DNA of 64,000 nt from Pelagibacterium xiamenense (lineage in GTDB: Bacteria > Pseudomonadota > Alphaproteobacteria > Rhizobiales > Devosiaceae), in contig NZ_JAJOYS010000004.1 in assembly GCF_021166475.1 (NCBI RefSeq), positions 124,001-188,000 of the forward strand, read 5' to 3'. Position 1 is the first letter of the stretch, and each line of letters opens with the position of its first letter. The notes beneath the pieces are model-generated. The model was given only the letters and a program-made list of their open reading frames with translations, was not told the origin of the DNA and made no database searches. The position numbers and the translations under genes are program-made. Of the stretch, positions 56,793 through 64,000 are shown piece after piece.

Positions 56793-58040
56793 ATGATCGT
56801 CTGGCTGATCCGCGATCTCGAACCCATCCCCTCCGAGCCCGGAAACCGGCGCCTGATGCGCATGGGTATGCTTGCGCAGGCGCTTGCCGGTGCGGGGCAT
56901 ACGACCCGCTGGATTACCTCGAGTTTCGATCATTACCAGAAGCGGCAGCGCGCTCCGCGCGCGCAGGAGATCGTGCCGCAGCCTGGTCTGACGATCACCG
57001 TGCTGCCCGGCCCGGGCTACCGCAAGAACCTCAGCCTCGGCCGTATCCGGCACAATCGTGTCTTTGCCAAGGCGTTCGCGCGATTTGCCAAAACCACCTC
57101 CGAACGCCCCGATATCATCGTGACCGATATCCCGACGACCGAAGCCGCCGCCAGTGCTGTTGCCTTTGGCAAGACGAACGGCATCCCCACGGTCCTTTCG
57201 ATCCGCGATCTATGGCCGGATTTCTTTACCGATCATCTGCCCGCCCTCCTGCGTCCCCTCGCGCGGCTGGCCCTCGTTCCGCTTGAGAGGCAGGCGCGGT
57301 TTGCCTGCGCCAACGCGACGTCGCTCGTCGGCATTTCGCCGGCCTATCTCGAATGGGGCCGGAAAAAGGGCGCGCGCGCGCCAGCGCCGACCGACCGGAT
57401 TTTTCCGCTCGGTTATGCGCCCCGCCCCGCCCCCCAGAACGCGGTCGCCCGCTCCATCCTCGATCGGATTGGTGTCCGGCCCGACGCCAGGGTTGTCGCG
57501 TTTATCGGATCGTGGGGCCACACCTACGACCTGCCGCTCGTGCTCGAAACCGCGCGAACCCTCTCGGACCGCAGCGATATCCAGTTCGTCATCGCCGGCG
57601 ACGGCCCGCAGGCCAGCGCCCTTGTGCCGCATTTCGCCGAACTCCCGAACGTCCGCCTGCCCGGCTGGCTCGACGCCGACGACATCGCCATCGTCCTGCG
57701 CCGCGCCGATATCGGGCTCTTGCCCTACCGTGCCGATGCACCCCAGGGGCTGCCCAACAAGGCGTTCGAATATCTTGCCTACGGCGCCTACCAGATCGCG
57801 ACGATCGCCGGAGAGCTCGAGCCGTTCTACAGGGAAACCGCAGCCGGACGCGCCTTGGCGCAGCCGGACGCCGAAGCGCTTGCTGCGGCCATCGTCTCCG
57901 CTCTGTCGGACCCGGAAATCACCTCGTCACGAGCGACGAGGGTCGCCTATTTCGGCAACCACTTCGACGCCGGACGCGTTTATAGCCAAATGGTGGACCA
58001 CATCGTGGCAATGGCGGCATCCGGGCCGTCAAACCGCTAG
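56793..58040 (+). CDS. Glycosyltransferase family 4, WbuB/WcaI-like
   Basis: A 415-aa GT-B enzyme. The N-terminal acceptor domain begins MIVWLIRDLEPIPSEPGNRRLMRMG and has VLSIRDLWPDFF, typical of WbuB-type fucosamine/hexosamine transferases. The C-terminal donor domain has VVAFIGSWGHTYDLPLVLETA, FVIAGDGPQ and DIGLLPYRADAPQGLPNKAFEYLAYG. It is followed, 96 bp later, by the polyprenyl-phosphate sugar transferase, so it probably adds the second sugar to the lipid-linked unit. Confidence 0.83.
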   Translation: MIVWLIRDLEPIPSEPGNRRLMRMGMLAQALAGAGHTTRWITSSFDHYQKRQRAPRAQEIVPQPGLTITVLPGPGYRKNLSLGRIRHNRVFAKAFARFAKTTSERPDIIVTDIPTTEAAASAVAFGKTNGIPTVLSIRDLWPDFFTDHLPALLRPLARLALVPLERQARFACANATSLVGISPAYLEWGRKKGARAPAPTDRIFPLGYAPRPAPQNAVARSILDRIGVRPDARVVAFIGSWGHTYDLPLVLETARTLSDRSDIQFVIAGDGPQASALVPHFAELPNVRLPGWLDADDIAIVLRRADIGLLPYRADAPQGLPNKAFEYLAYGAYQIATIAGELEPFYRETAAGRALAQPDAEALAAAIVSALSDPEITSSRATRVAYFGNHFDAGRVYSQMVDHIVAMAASGPSNR

Positions 58041-58136
58041 GATCGGCAGAAAACCGGCAAATCTGCTTGCGCTTGTGGTTTTCCCGGCCTATCGAACGGA
58101 TGCGGCAAAACTGACCCTGGCGAAGGAAGCCGATCG

Positions 58137-59519
58137 TTGAGCACACCGGAGCGCAAGTCCACCGAGGCCTCCCCTGCCCGGCCGCTGCCCAACCGGCACA
58201 GGCCCGCGCGCAATGGCGCCAGCCGCCGCAGGGGACCCGAGGTCTACCGGCTCGATCTTCTCAACGTTGTCGAGCGCGGCGCCAGTGTCCGCCGTCACAG
58301 GTTTCTCACAGATCTCCGCCGCCTTCTCGTACCGGCAGCCGTTTCAGGCGCCGTTCAGTGCGCGATCTATGCGAGTTTCATTCTGCGGGCCAACCGCAGC
58401 GACTGGCATAACCTCGCCATTGTCTGCGCCGTACTTTTTGTCATGCCCTTCGTGGTCGCGGGTGTCCTTGCGATGCTGCGGCGCAAGGATTTCCCTTTCA
58501 CCGCATCGGCATTCATCACACTGATCGTTTATAATTTCGGCGTCGTCGCACTGTCCGCGCTGCGTGTGCCGGTGAGTTACACCGGCCTGCTCTGGGCCGC
58601 ACCGTTTGCAATCGTCGGCATGGTGCTCGCGGCGGCCCGGCTGCGGCGCGCGCATCACGAGCGTATTGCGATCCTCGATTTCCCAGGCGTCAAAGACGCC
58701 TGCGCCCTGCTCGGCGGCAAGATCACCGTCATCAAGGACAAAGCCACCGATATCGCGGATTTCGACCGCATCCTGATCGACGGTGCGACCCATCACAGCG
58801 CCGAATGGACCGCCTTTCTGACCCGCGCCTACATGCGGGGCGCCGAGGTCAGCCCGTGGATCAGCGTGCTCGAACAAAAGCAGGGCCGGGTCAACATCGA
58901 CCATTTCGATCTCACCCACCTCGCCTATTCCCCAAGCCAGATCTATTACGCCAAGGCCAAGCGCCTGCTCGATCTGCTGCTGATCGTGGTGACACTGCCC
59001 ATCGTTGCGCCTGTAGGCGCGCTGGTCTGGCTCTATATCCGCCTCGTTGACGGCGGCCCCAGCCTGTTCATCCAGACCCGGCGCGGCTATGGCGGGCGGA
59101 ATTTCCGCATGCTCAAGTTCCGCACGATGCGCAAGGGCACCCATGGCGGCGCCACCGGCAGCGAGGACAAGCGCATCCTCCCCGGCTGCCGCTTCCTGCG
59201 CCGCTTCCGCATCGACGAACTTCCCCAGCTCATCAACATCTGGCGCGGTGAAATGAGCTGGATCGGCCCCCGCCCCGTTTCGCTCGAAATCGCCCGCGAA
59301 TGCGAACGCCTCACCGCAGTCTATACCAATCGCTACCTCGTATTGCCCGGCATTACCGGCTGGGCGCAGGTCACCTATGGCTATGCGGGTTCAAGCCAGG
59401 AAGAGCTCGAAAAACTCGGCTACGACCTCTACTATCTCAAAAACATCTCGCTCGATCTCGATCTCGAGATCACCTTGCGGACGATTCAGACGCTGCTGAC
59501 CCGAAAAGGCGCGCGCTGA
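58137..59519 (+). CDS. Polyprenyl-phosphate sugar-1-phosphate transferase
   Basis: A 460-aa initiating enzyme of the WbaP/PssY class. Three to four N-terminal helices (about 75-200) and a soluble CoA-binding-like region are followed by a membrane-dipping helix (KRLLDLLLIVVTLPIVAPVGAL) and the catalytic domain with FRMLKFRTMRKG, RIDELPQLINIWRGEMSWIG and PGITGWAQV. It attaches the first sugar phosphate to undecaprenyl phosphate. Starts with TTG at 58137, with AAGGAAG upstream; no ATG fits. The N-terminal about 65 residues are arginine-rich and poorly conserved in type. Confidence 0.9.
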   Translation: MSTPERKSTEASPARPLPNRHRPARNGASRRRGPEVYRLDLLNVVERGASVRRHRFLTDLRRLLVPAAVSGAVQCAIYASFILRANRSDWHNLAIVCAVLFVMPFVVAGVLAMLRRKDFPFTASAFITLIVYNFGVVALSALRVPVSYTGLLWAAPFAIVGMVLAAARLRRAHHERIAILDFPGVKDACALLGGKITVIKDKATDIADFDRILIDGATHHSAEWTAFLTRAYMRGAEVSPWISVLEQKQGRVNIDHFDLTHLAYSPSQIYYAKAKRLLDLLLIVVTLPIVAPVGALVWLYIRLVDGGPSLFIQTRRGYGGRNFRMLKFRTMRKGTHGGATGSEDKRILPGCRFLRRFRIDELPQLINIWRGEMSWIGPRPVSLEIARECERLTAVYTNRYLVLPGITGWAQVTYGYAGSSQEELEKLGYDLYYLKNISLDLDLEITLRTIQTLLTRKGAR

Positions 59520-59604
59520 CCGCCCCGGATCTCCCCCGCCCCTTGCCCGAACCACCCCTGCCCCGCTACAAACATATTAGTCACATCGAGGGAGGACCAC
59601 ACGC

Positions 59605-60501
59605 ATGCCCAAGCGCATTATATTCACCGGCGGCAGCGGCAAGGCGGGGCGGCACGTGATGCCCTATCTGCTCGAACGCGGCTATGAGGTGCTCAATCTC
59701 GACCTCAAGCCGCTCGATCATCCCGGCGTCAACACCATCCAGGTCGACCTGACCGACGCCGGGCAGGTCTTTAACGCGCTCTCGATGCATTTCGATTTCG
59801 ACGGGCTGACAACCGGCAGCGGTCCCGCGCCCGTCGACGCGGTCGTCCATTTCGCCGCCATCCCGCGTATTCTGATCAAGCCCGACAACGCCACTTTCAC
59901 CGAAAACGTCGCCTCGACCTACAACGTCATCGAAGCGGCGATGAAGCTCGGCGTCAGAAAGGTCGTCATCGCCTCGAGCGAAACCACCTATGGCGTGTGC
60001 TTTGCCGAAGGCGACAAGGATTTCGCGCAATTCCCCCTCGAGGAAGACTACGACGTCGACCCCATGGACTCCTACGGCCTCTCCAAGGTCTGCAACGAAA
60101 AGACCGCCCGCGCCTTTGCCATGCGGTTCGGGGCCGATATCTACGCGCTCAGGATCGGCAACGTCATCGAGCCGCACGAATACGAGCGCTTCCCCGGCTT
60201 CATCGCCAACCCCGCCTCGCGCAAGCGCAACGCCTGGAGCTATATCGACGCGCGCGACCTCGGCCAGATCGTCGATCTGTGCATCAAGAAGGACGGGCTG
60301 GGCTTCGAGGTCTTCAACGCCGTCAACGACGAGATCACCGCCACCGAACCCACCGCGCAATTCCTCGCCAAGTGGGCTCCGAACACGCCCATCGCCCGTG
60401 AGCTCGATACCTTCGAAGCGCCGATCTCGAACCGGAAAATCCGCGAGGTTCTCGGCTTTTCCGAAGCGCACAACTGGCGGCAATACGTGAAGCTCGACTA
60501 G
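59605..60501 (+). CDS. NAD-dependent sugar epimerase/dehydratase-type SDR
   Basis: A 298-aa extended short-chain dehydrogenase. Cofactor motif is TGGSGKAGR (8-16), then VVHFAAIPRI, IASSETTYG and the catalytic YGLSK (Tyr/Lys near 157-161). It shares features with uronate dehydrogenase and nucleotide-sugar epimerases. GGGAGGA lies upstream. It could modify a nucleotide sugar for the polysaccharide or oxidise a uronic or aldonic sugar linked to the downstream GH3 enzyme. Substrate undetermined. Confidence 0.8.
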   Translation: MPKRIIFTGGSGKAGRHVMPYLLERGYEVLNLDLKPLDHPGVNTIQVDLTDAGQVFNALSMHFDFDGLTTGSGPAPVDAVVHFAAIPRILIKPDNATFTENVASTYNVIEAAMKLGVRKVVIASSETTYGVCFAEGDKDFAQFPLEEDYDVDPMDSYGLSKVCNEKTARAFAMRFGADIYALRIGNVIEPHEYERFPGFIANPASRKRNAWSYIDARDLGQIVDLCIKKDGLGFEVFNAVNDEITATEPTAQFLAKWAPNTPIARELDTFEAPISNRKIREVLGFSEAHNWRQYVKLD

Positions 60502-60503
60502 CC

Positions 60504-60533
60504 GGGGGCGCGGGAGCGTGTCCCGGCACCCCC
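60504..60533. terminator. Imperfect GC-rich hairpin between convergent genes
   Basis: Five G (60504-60508) face five C (60529-60533), with an inner GGGA/TCCC stem and two mismatches. It fills the whole gap between the SDR and GH3 stops, so it may end transcription from both sides. Confidence 0.45.
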
Positions 60534-62993
60534 CTAGGCCGGCAAGGTCAGCCCCGTCGCCCGCTCGATCTTCGCCTCGAGCGGCAGCTCCTCCGACGAC
60601 GTCCCGAGCCTCAGGCTGAAGACCCCCGGCTCGACCGTCCAGCACCCCTCTTCGGGATCGAAAAACGCAAACGCCCGCGCGTCGAGCCGCAGCGCCATGA
60701 CCTCGCTCGCCCCCGGCCCCAGTGTCGTCTTGCCGAACGCCTTCAGTTCCTTCTCGGGCCGCGGCAGCGCGGCCTCATGGTCGTGCACGTAAAGCTGCAC
60801 GACGCACGACCCGGCCCGGTGCCCTGTATTGGTCACCCGCACCGAGACCTCGACAACGCCCTCGGCCTCGAACCGCCCATCCTCGACGACGAAGTCGGAG
60901 AGCGAAAAATCCGTGTAGCTGAGCCCGAACCCGAACGGAAACAGCGGCGCGATCCCGTGCTTGTCGTAGTGCCTGTAGCCGACAAACACCCCCTCGCGGT
61001 AGTGCACTTCCCCGTCCTGCCCGGGATAGACCATCGGGTCCTGGCTGTGCGCGGGATTGTCGCTCCATGTGACCGGGAAACTCTGCGGCAGCCGCCCGCC
61101 AGGGTCCGCATGCCCGAAAAGCACGTCGGCAATCGCGTTGCCCGCTTCCTGTCCCGGATACCAGGCTTGGAGAACCGCCGCCACCTCGCCGATCCACGGC
61201 ATTTCCACCGGCCCGCCGGTCTGCAGAACCACGACGGTTTTGCGATTGGCCGCGGCCACCGCGGCGACGAGGTCGTTCTGCGCCCCCGGCAGCGCGATGG
61301 CGTCGAGGTCCGAGCCCTCGGTGTCCCATTGCCCGTTGCGGCCGATGAAGACCAGCGCGACATCGGCATCGGCCGCCACACCGGCAGCCTCCGCGATGGC
61401 CTCGGGCCCGAGCGGCAGCCCGATCCCCAGGTGGAACGCGGCAATCCCCAGGCTGGCATAATCCTTGGTCGCATATTCGACCACGACCTCATGGGCCCGG
61501 CCCGCTTCGAGCTTCGCCTCCCCGACGACCTCGTCGCACCCTTCCTCGAAATAGGTGCGGCCCTTCTCCCAATCGCTCCACGCATCCGCGACGAGCACGC
61601 CGTCGACATAAACCTTGGCGAACCCGGCGCTATAGACCCCGACCCGGTACGTCCCGGAAACCTCCGGCGTGAACGATCCCGAAATCCGCGCCGAAAAGCT
61701 GAGCGGGTCGACCTTGCCCTCGGCGATCCGTCCGATCCAGAACGCCTGCGCCTCATCGAGTGTTTCGCTAAAGACCGGGTCCCCCGAAAGCGTACGGTTG
61801 GCAAAATACTGGACGCTGTAGTCACCTTTGGCCGTCGGCTCGAACCGGTGGTTGGTGCACCCTTGCGCGTAGGAGAGCCGCCCCTCGCCCGCAGCCGCCA
61901 CCAGCCCCTCCCACGGGCTCACCGCATAGTGCGGGTTGAGCTGCGCGCTGCCGCCGCCCATGATCTGCGCGGTTTTGGCATTGGGACCGATCACGGCGAT
62001 CCGGTTTTTGCCGAACAGCGGCAGCACGCCGACATTTTTCAAAAGCACCGCCGCCTCGGCGCCCGCCCGGCGGATGAGCGCCCGGTGCTCGGGCCGGTCC
62101 TCGGCCTTTTCCGCGTGCGGCGCGAAATCCGCGATCGCGCCGGTGCGGTCCATCACCGTGAGCATCGCGCGCACGCGGTCCCGGATCGTCTCGCGCGACA
62201 CCGTTCCGGCCTCGACAGCGGCAATGAGCTTCTCGCCCCGGTCGCGCGTCGGCCCGGGCATTTCGAGATCGAGCCCGGCATTGACCGTCTCCGCCGTCGA
62301 ATGCGAGCCGAACCAGTCCGACATCACGATCCCCGAAAAGCCCCACTGCTTGCGCAAAACCTCTTCGAGAAGCCAGGGATGCTCGGATGCGAAGGTGCCG
62401 TTGAGTTTGTTATAGGCCGTCATCACCCCCCAGGTACCGGCCTTCTTGACCGCCCATTCGAAGGGCACGAGATAAACCTCGCGCAGGCTGCGCTCGTCGA
62501 TGACCGAGGAGATCGTCGTCCGCTCGATCTCCGATTCATTGCCGGCAAAATGCTTGATCGTCGCCCCGACGCCCTTTTCCTGCAGGCCCTTGATATAGGC
62601 CACCGCCAATTCCGCGGCGAGGAGCGGGTCTTCCGAATAGCACTCGAAATTGCGCCCGTTGGTCACCGAGCGGTGGATGTTGACCGTCGGCGCCAGGAGC
62701 ATATGCGCACCCTTGGATTTCACCTCATCGGCGAGCGCCGCCCCGATCTGCTCGACAAGGTCGGTGTTCCAGCTCGCACCCAGCGCGATCCCCACCGGAA
62801 AGCTCGCCGACTTCACGCCCCCGATCAAAGACCCGCCCCCGCGCGCGCCATTGGGCCCGTCGGTCACCCGCAGCTTGCCGACCCCCACCCGCTCGACCGC
62901 CGCCACCGACCAGAAATCCTCCCCCGACAGCAGGCTCACCTGCTCCTCCAGCGTCATCTCATCGATCAGCGCTTCGATCTCTGTGGGTCGCAT
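60534..62993 (-). CDS. GH3 beta-glucosidase with PA14 insert
   Basis: An 819-aa glycoside hydrolase family 3 enzyme. Sugar-site residues lie in RVTDGPNGARGG, TIKHFAGN (Lys147, His148) and the nucleophile in VMSDWFGS (Asp226). A PA14 domain (about 390-520; FSARISGSFTPEVSGTYRVGVYS) is inserted in the second domain, and a fibronectin-III-like domain ends the protein. The size and layout are those of Agrobacterium coniferin beta-glucosidase Cbg1 (about 818 aa). No signal peptide, so it acts on imported glucosides. GGAGGAG precedes the ATG. Confidence 0.93.
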   Translation of the reverse strand: MRPTEIEALIDEMTLEEQVSLLSGEDFWSVAAVERVGVGKLRVTDGPNGARGGGSLIGGVKSASFPVGIALGASWNTDLVEQIGAALADEVKSKGAHMLLAPTVNIHRSVTNGRNFECYSEDPLLAAELAVAYIKGLQEKGVGATIKHFAGNESEIERTTISSVIDERSLREVYLVPFEWAVKKAGTWGVMTAYNKLNGTFASEHPWLLEEVLRKQWGFSGIVMSDWFGSHSTAETVNAGLDLEMPGPTRDRGEKLIAAVEAGTVSRETIRDRVRAMLTVMDRTGAIADFAPHAEKAEDRPEHRALIRRAGAEAAVLLKNVGVLPLFGKNRIAVIGPNAKTAQIMGGGSAQLNPHYAVSPWEGLVAAAGEGRLSYAQGCTNHRFEPTAKGDYSVQYFANRTLSGDPVFSETLDEAQAFWIGRIAEGKVDPLSFSARISGSFTPEVSGTYRVGVYSAGFAKVYVDGVLVADAWSDWEKGRTYFEEGCDEVVGEAKLEAGRAHEVVVEYATKDYASLGIAAFHLGIGLPLGPEAIAEAAGVAADADVALVFIGRNGQWDTEGSDLDAIALPGAQNDLVAAVAAANRKTVVVLQTGGPVEMPWIGEVAAVLQAWYPGQEAGNAIADVLFGHADPGGRLPQSFPVTWSDNPAHSQDPMVYPGQDGEVHYREGVFVGYRHYDKHGIAPLFPFGFGLSYTDFSLSDFVVEDGRFEAEGVVEVSVRVTNTGHRAGSCVVQLYVHDHEAALPRPEKELKAFGKTTLGPGASEVMALRLDARAFAFFDPEEGCWTVEPGVFSLRLGTSSEELPLEAKIERATGLTLPA

Positions 62994-63057
62994 GGTGGGC
63001 TCCTCCGCAACATAATTCTCGTTACGGTGAGCTATAACAGGTCCCCCACCCGGCCCG

Positions 63058-63687
63058 CTACCGCATGCGTGTGCCGTCGAGAAATATGCTCACCGCCGCG
63101 GCGACCTGCGTCTCGATGGCGCCGGCGTCGAGCCGGCTCCCGGGAACGAACATCACGCGATGCTGGAGATCGCCCTTGACCATTTCCAGAAAGACGATGG
63201 CGGCACGGTCCGGATCCTCCACCGCGAGCGCCCCGCGTGATGTCGCGCGTTTGAGATAGGCTGCGACCGCCGGATAGGCGCGGCTTGGCCCGGCTTCGTA
63301 AAACGCCTGCCCCAGTTCTGGAAATCGGTGAATTTCGGCCAGGATCAGCCTGTAGCTCGCCAGCATGTCGGGCGCCGTGATGAGCGTCAGAAACTGCCGG
63401 CCAAGCGCGGCAAGGACGGCTTCGGGCGGCCCGTCTTTCTCAGCGATCGATCCCAGCGGCGCCAGCGCCGTTTCGAACAGGCGCCGCATGGCGGCAACGA
63501 ACAGCGCGTCCTTGTCCCCGAAAAGCGCGTAGATATCGCGCCGCGACCCCCCGGTCCGCGCAATGATCGCCGAAAGCGTCGTCGCCTCGAACCCGTGCGC
63601 CAGAAACAACGCGGCTGCCGCGTCGAGAATTTCGGCCTGTCTTTGTGTCTTGTTTTTGCGAGCCGCCACGTGAACTCCGCTTGACAT
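63058..63687 (-). CDS. TetR-family repressor
   Basis: A 209-aa regulator. The helix-turn-helix (about 18-62) reads ILDAAAALFLAHGFEATTLSAI and GGSRRDIYALFGDKDALF. The C-terminal domain is helix-rich, of the AefR-like kind. Divergent from a flavin monooxygenase gene, with two identical-arm palindromes in the 91-bp gap, one immediately before its own start. It most probably represses both genes and is released by a substrate of the monooxygenase. Confidence 0.9.
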   Translation of the reverse strand: MSSGVHVAARKNKTQRQAEILDAAAALFLAHGFEATTLSAIIARTGGSRRDIYALFGDKDALFVAAMRRLFETALAPLGSIAEKDGPPEAVLAALGRQFLTLITAPDMLASYRLILAEIHRFPELGQAFYEAGPSRAYPAVAAYLKRATSRGALAVEDPDRAAIVFLEMVKGDLQHRVMFVPGSRLDAGAIETQVAAAVSIFLDGTRMR

Positions 63688-63705
63688 TGGTACCGATAAG
63701 TACCA
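63688..63705. promoter_or_regulatory. TetR operator 1, TGGTAC-N6-GTACCA
   Basis: Perfect 6-bp arms around a 6-bp spacer, adjoining the tetR start codon. Its centre is exactly 33 bp from that of the second copy. Binding here would block tetR translation-start-proximal transcription. Confidence 0.75.
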
Positions 63706-63720
63706 CTTGTTCGTCTGAAT

Positions 63721-63738
63721 TGGTACCCATCAGTACCA
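63721..63738. promoter_or_regulatory. TetR operator 2, TGGTAC-N6-GTACCA
   Basis: Same arms as operator 1 with a slightly different spacer (CCATCA against CGATAA), 40 bp before the monooxygenase start. Confidence 0.75.
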
Positions 63739-63778
63739 TATCAGGCCTTCGGGTCCCCGAACAAGGAAAAGCCAAGCC

Positions 63779-64000
63779 ATGACATCCAGAATTCTGATCG
63801 TGGGCGCGGGGCCGACCGGATTGACCGCGGCGCTCGAATTGGCCCGTTACGGCATTGCCGCCGACATCATCGAGCGGCACGACGCACCTTCACCGCTCTC
63901 GCGCGCGGTCGGCATCATGCCCTCGAGCATGGAGATCTTCGCCGCATCCGGGGTCGACGCGGCGATCCGCAAGGCCGCGCTCGAGGTTTCTGAAGTCGGG
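63779..64000 (+). CDS. FAD-dependent monooxygenase (3' end outside window)
   Basis: The first 74 residues are present. They start ILIVGAGPTGLTAALELARYG, the FAD-binding GxGPxGL motif of the PheA/UbiH hydroxylase class, followed by IIERHDAPSPLSRAVGIMPSSMEIF with the GIMP/R segment near the flavin. AAGGAAAAG lies upstream. Aromatic or polyketide-like hydroxylase; substrate unknown. Truncated by the right edge and probably controlled by the divergent TetR protein. Confidence 0.85.
   Translation, partial: MTSRILIVGAGPTGLTAALELARYGIAADIIERHDAPSPLSRAVGIMPSSMEIFAASGVDAAIRKAALEVSEVG

Noticed and set aside
58049-58083. GAAAACC / GGTTTTC inverted repeat between the GT4 gene and the sugar-phosphate transferase gene
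   Set aside because: Only 7-bp arms with a 21-nt loop and no T-run; not strong enough to call a terminator.
60777-63179. 800-codon open frame on the plus strand opposite the GH3 gene
   Set aside because: His/Arg/Pro-rich composition typical of an antisense shadow; the GH3 frame carries intact catalytic motifs.

Overview
The window is about 65% GC, densely packed, and rich in ABC importers joined by ATGA or TAATG start/stop overlaps. Its mix of AnmK/MurQ amino-sugar genes, KduI/KduD pectin genes and PQQ-dehydrogenase genes suggests an alphaproteobacterium of the Hyphomicrobiales (Rhizobiales). Many exported proteins are acidic, and the style fits a Devosia/Pelagibacterium-like organism, but the genus is inference only. 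I see no rRNA, tRNA, CRISPR array or insertion sequence.

Layout. (1) 1-1.9 kb: end of an ABC exporter. (2) 1.9-17.1 kb: a peptidoglycan amino-sugar scavenging locus. A peptide-type importer is split over two divergent arms (SBP, two permeases and a GntR/UTRA regulator leftwards; two ATPases, a serine hydrolase and AnmK rightwards). It is followed by a sugar-type importer, NanE, a BadF-type sugar kinase and MurQ. Both main promoters carry the same TGGTC/TGGAC direct repeat with 11-bp period, a candidate operator for the GntR protein. (3) 17.1-30.0 kb: a pectin/rhamnogalacturonan-oligomer locus with an IolG-like dehydrogenase, a LacI regulator, a GH105 unsaturated-uronyl hydrolase, KduI, an 834-aa protein of no family I can name, a complete sugar ABC importer, an alpha/beta-hydrolase and KduD. 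(4) 30.0-41.0 kb: a PQQ alcohol-dehydrogenase locus. It holds the quinoprotein, two MoxJ/PedA-like binding proteins, an ABC-2 ATPase/permease pair (PedABC-like), a cytochrome c, a site-2-protease homologue that has lost its metal ligands, a TauABC-like importer and a Kelch protein. (5) 41.1-44.8 kb: KatG, a small membrane protein and two exported proteins, one a stand-alone SecD-P1-like domain. (6) 44.9-60.5 kb: a surface-polysaccharide locus for a nonulosonic (sialic-type) acid. It has an AGE epimerase, a GT42 sialyltransferase, a CMP-sialate synthetase fused to an intact KdsC-type phosphatase, a short NeuB, a lower-GC block of glycosyltransferases including a second GT42 protein, a KpsMT exporter, a polyprenyl-phosphate sugar transferase and an NAD-dependent epimerase. 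(7) 60.5-64 kb: a GH3 beta-glucosidase, and a TetR regulator divergent from a truncated flavin monooxygenase with two identical-arm operators between them.

Working logic: regions 2 and 3 each pair an importer with intracellular enzymes that break down its probable substrate, and each carries a local repressor. Region 4 looks like periplasmic alcohol oxidation with metal- or cofactor-associated transport. Region 6 contains activation, transfer and export steps for a sialylated capsule or similar glycan. The observations I consider least explained are the two GT42 enzymes with the NeuA-HAD fusion, the 834-aa protein in the pectin operon, the protease pseudoenzyme beside the PQQ genes, and the 11-bp-period operator.
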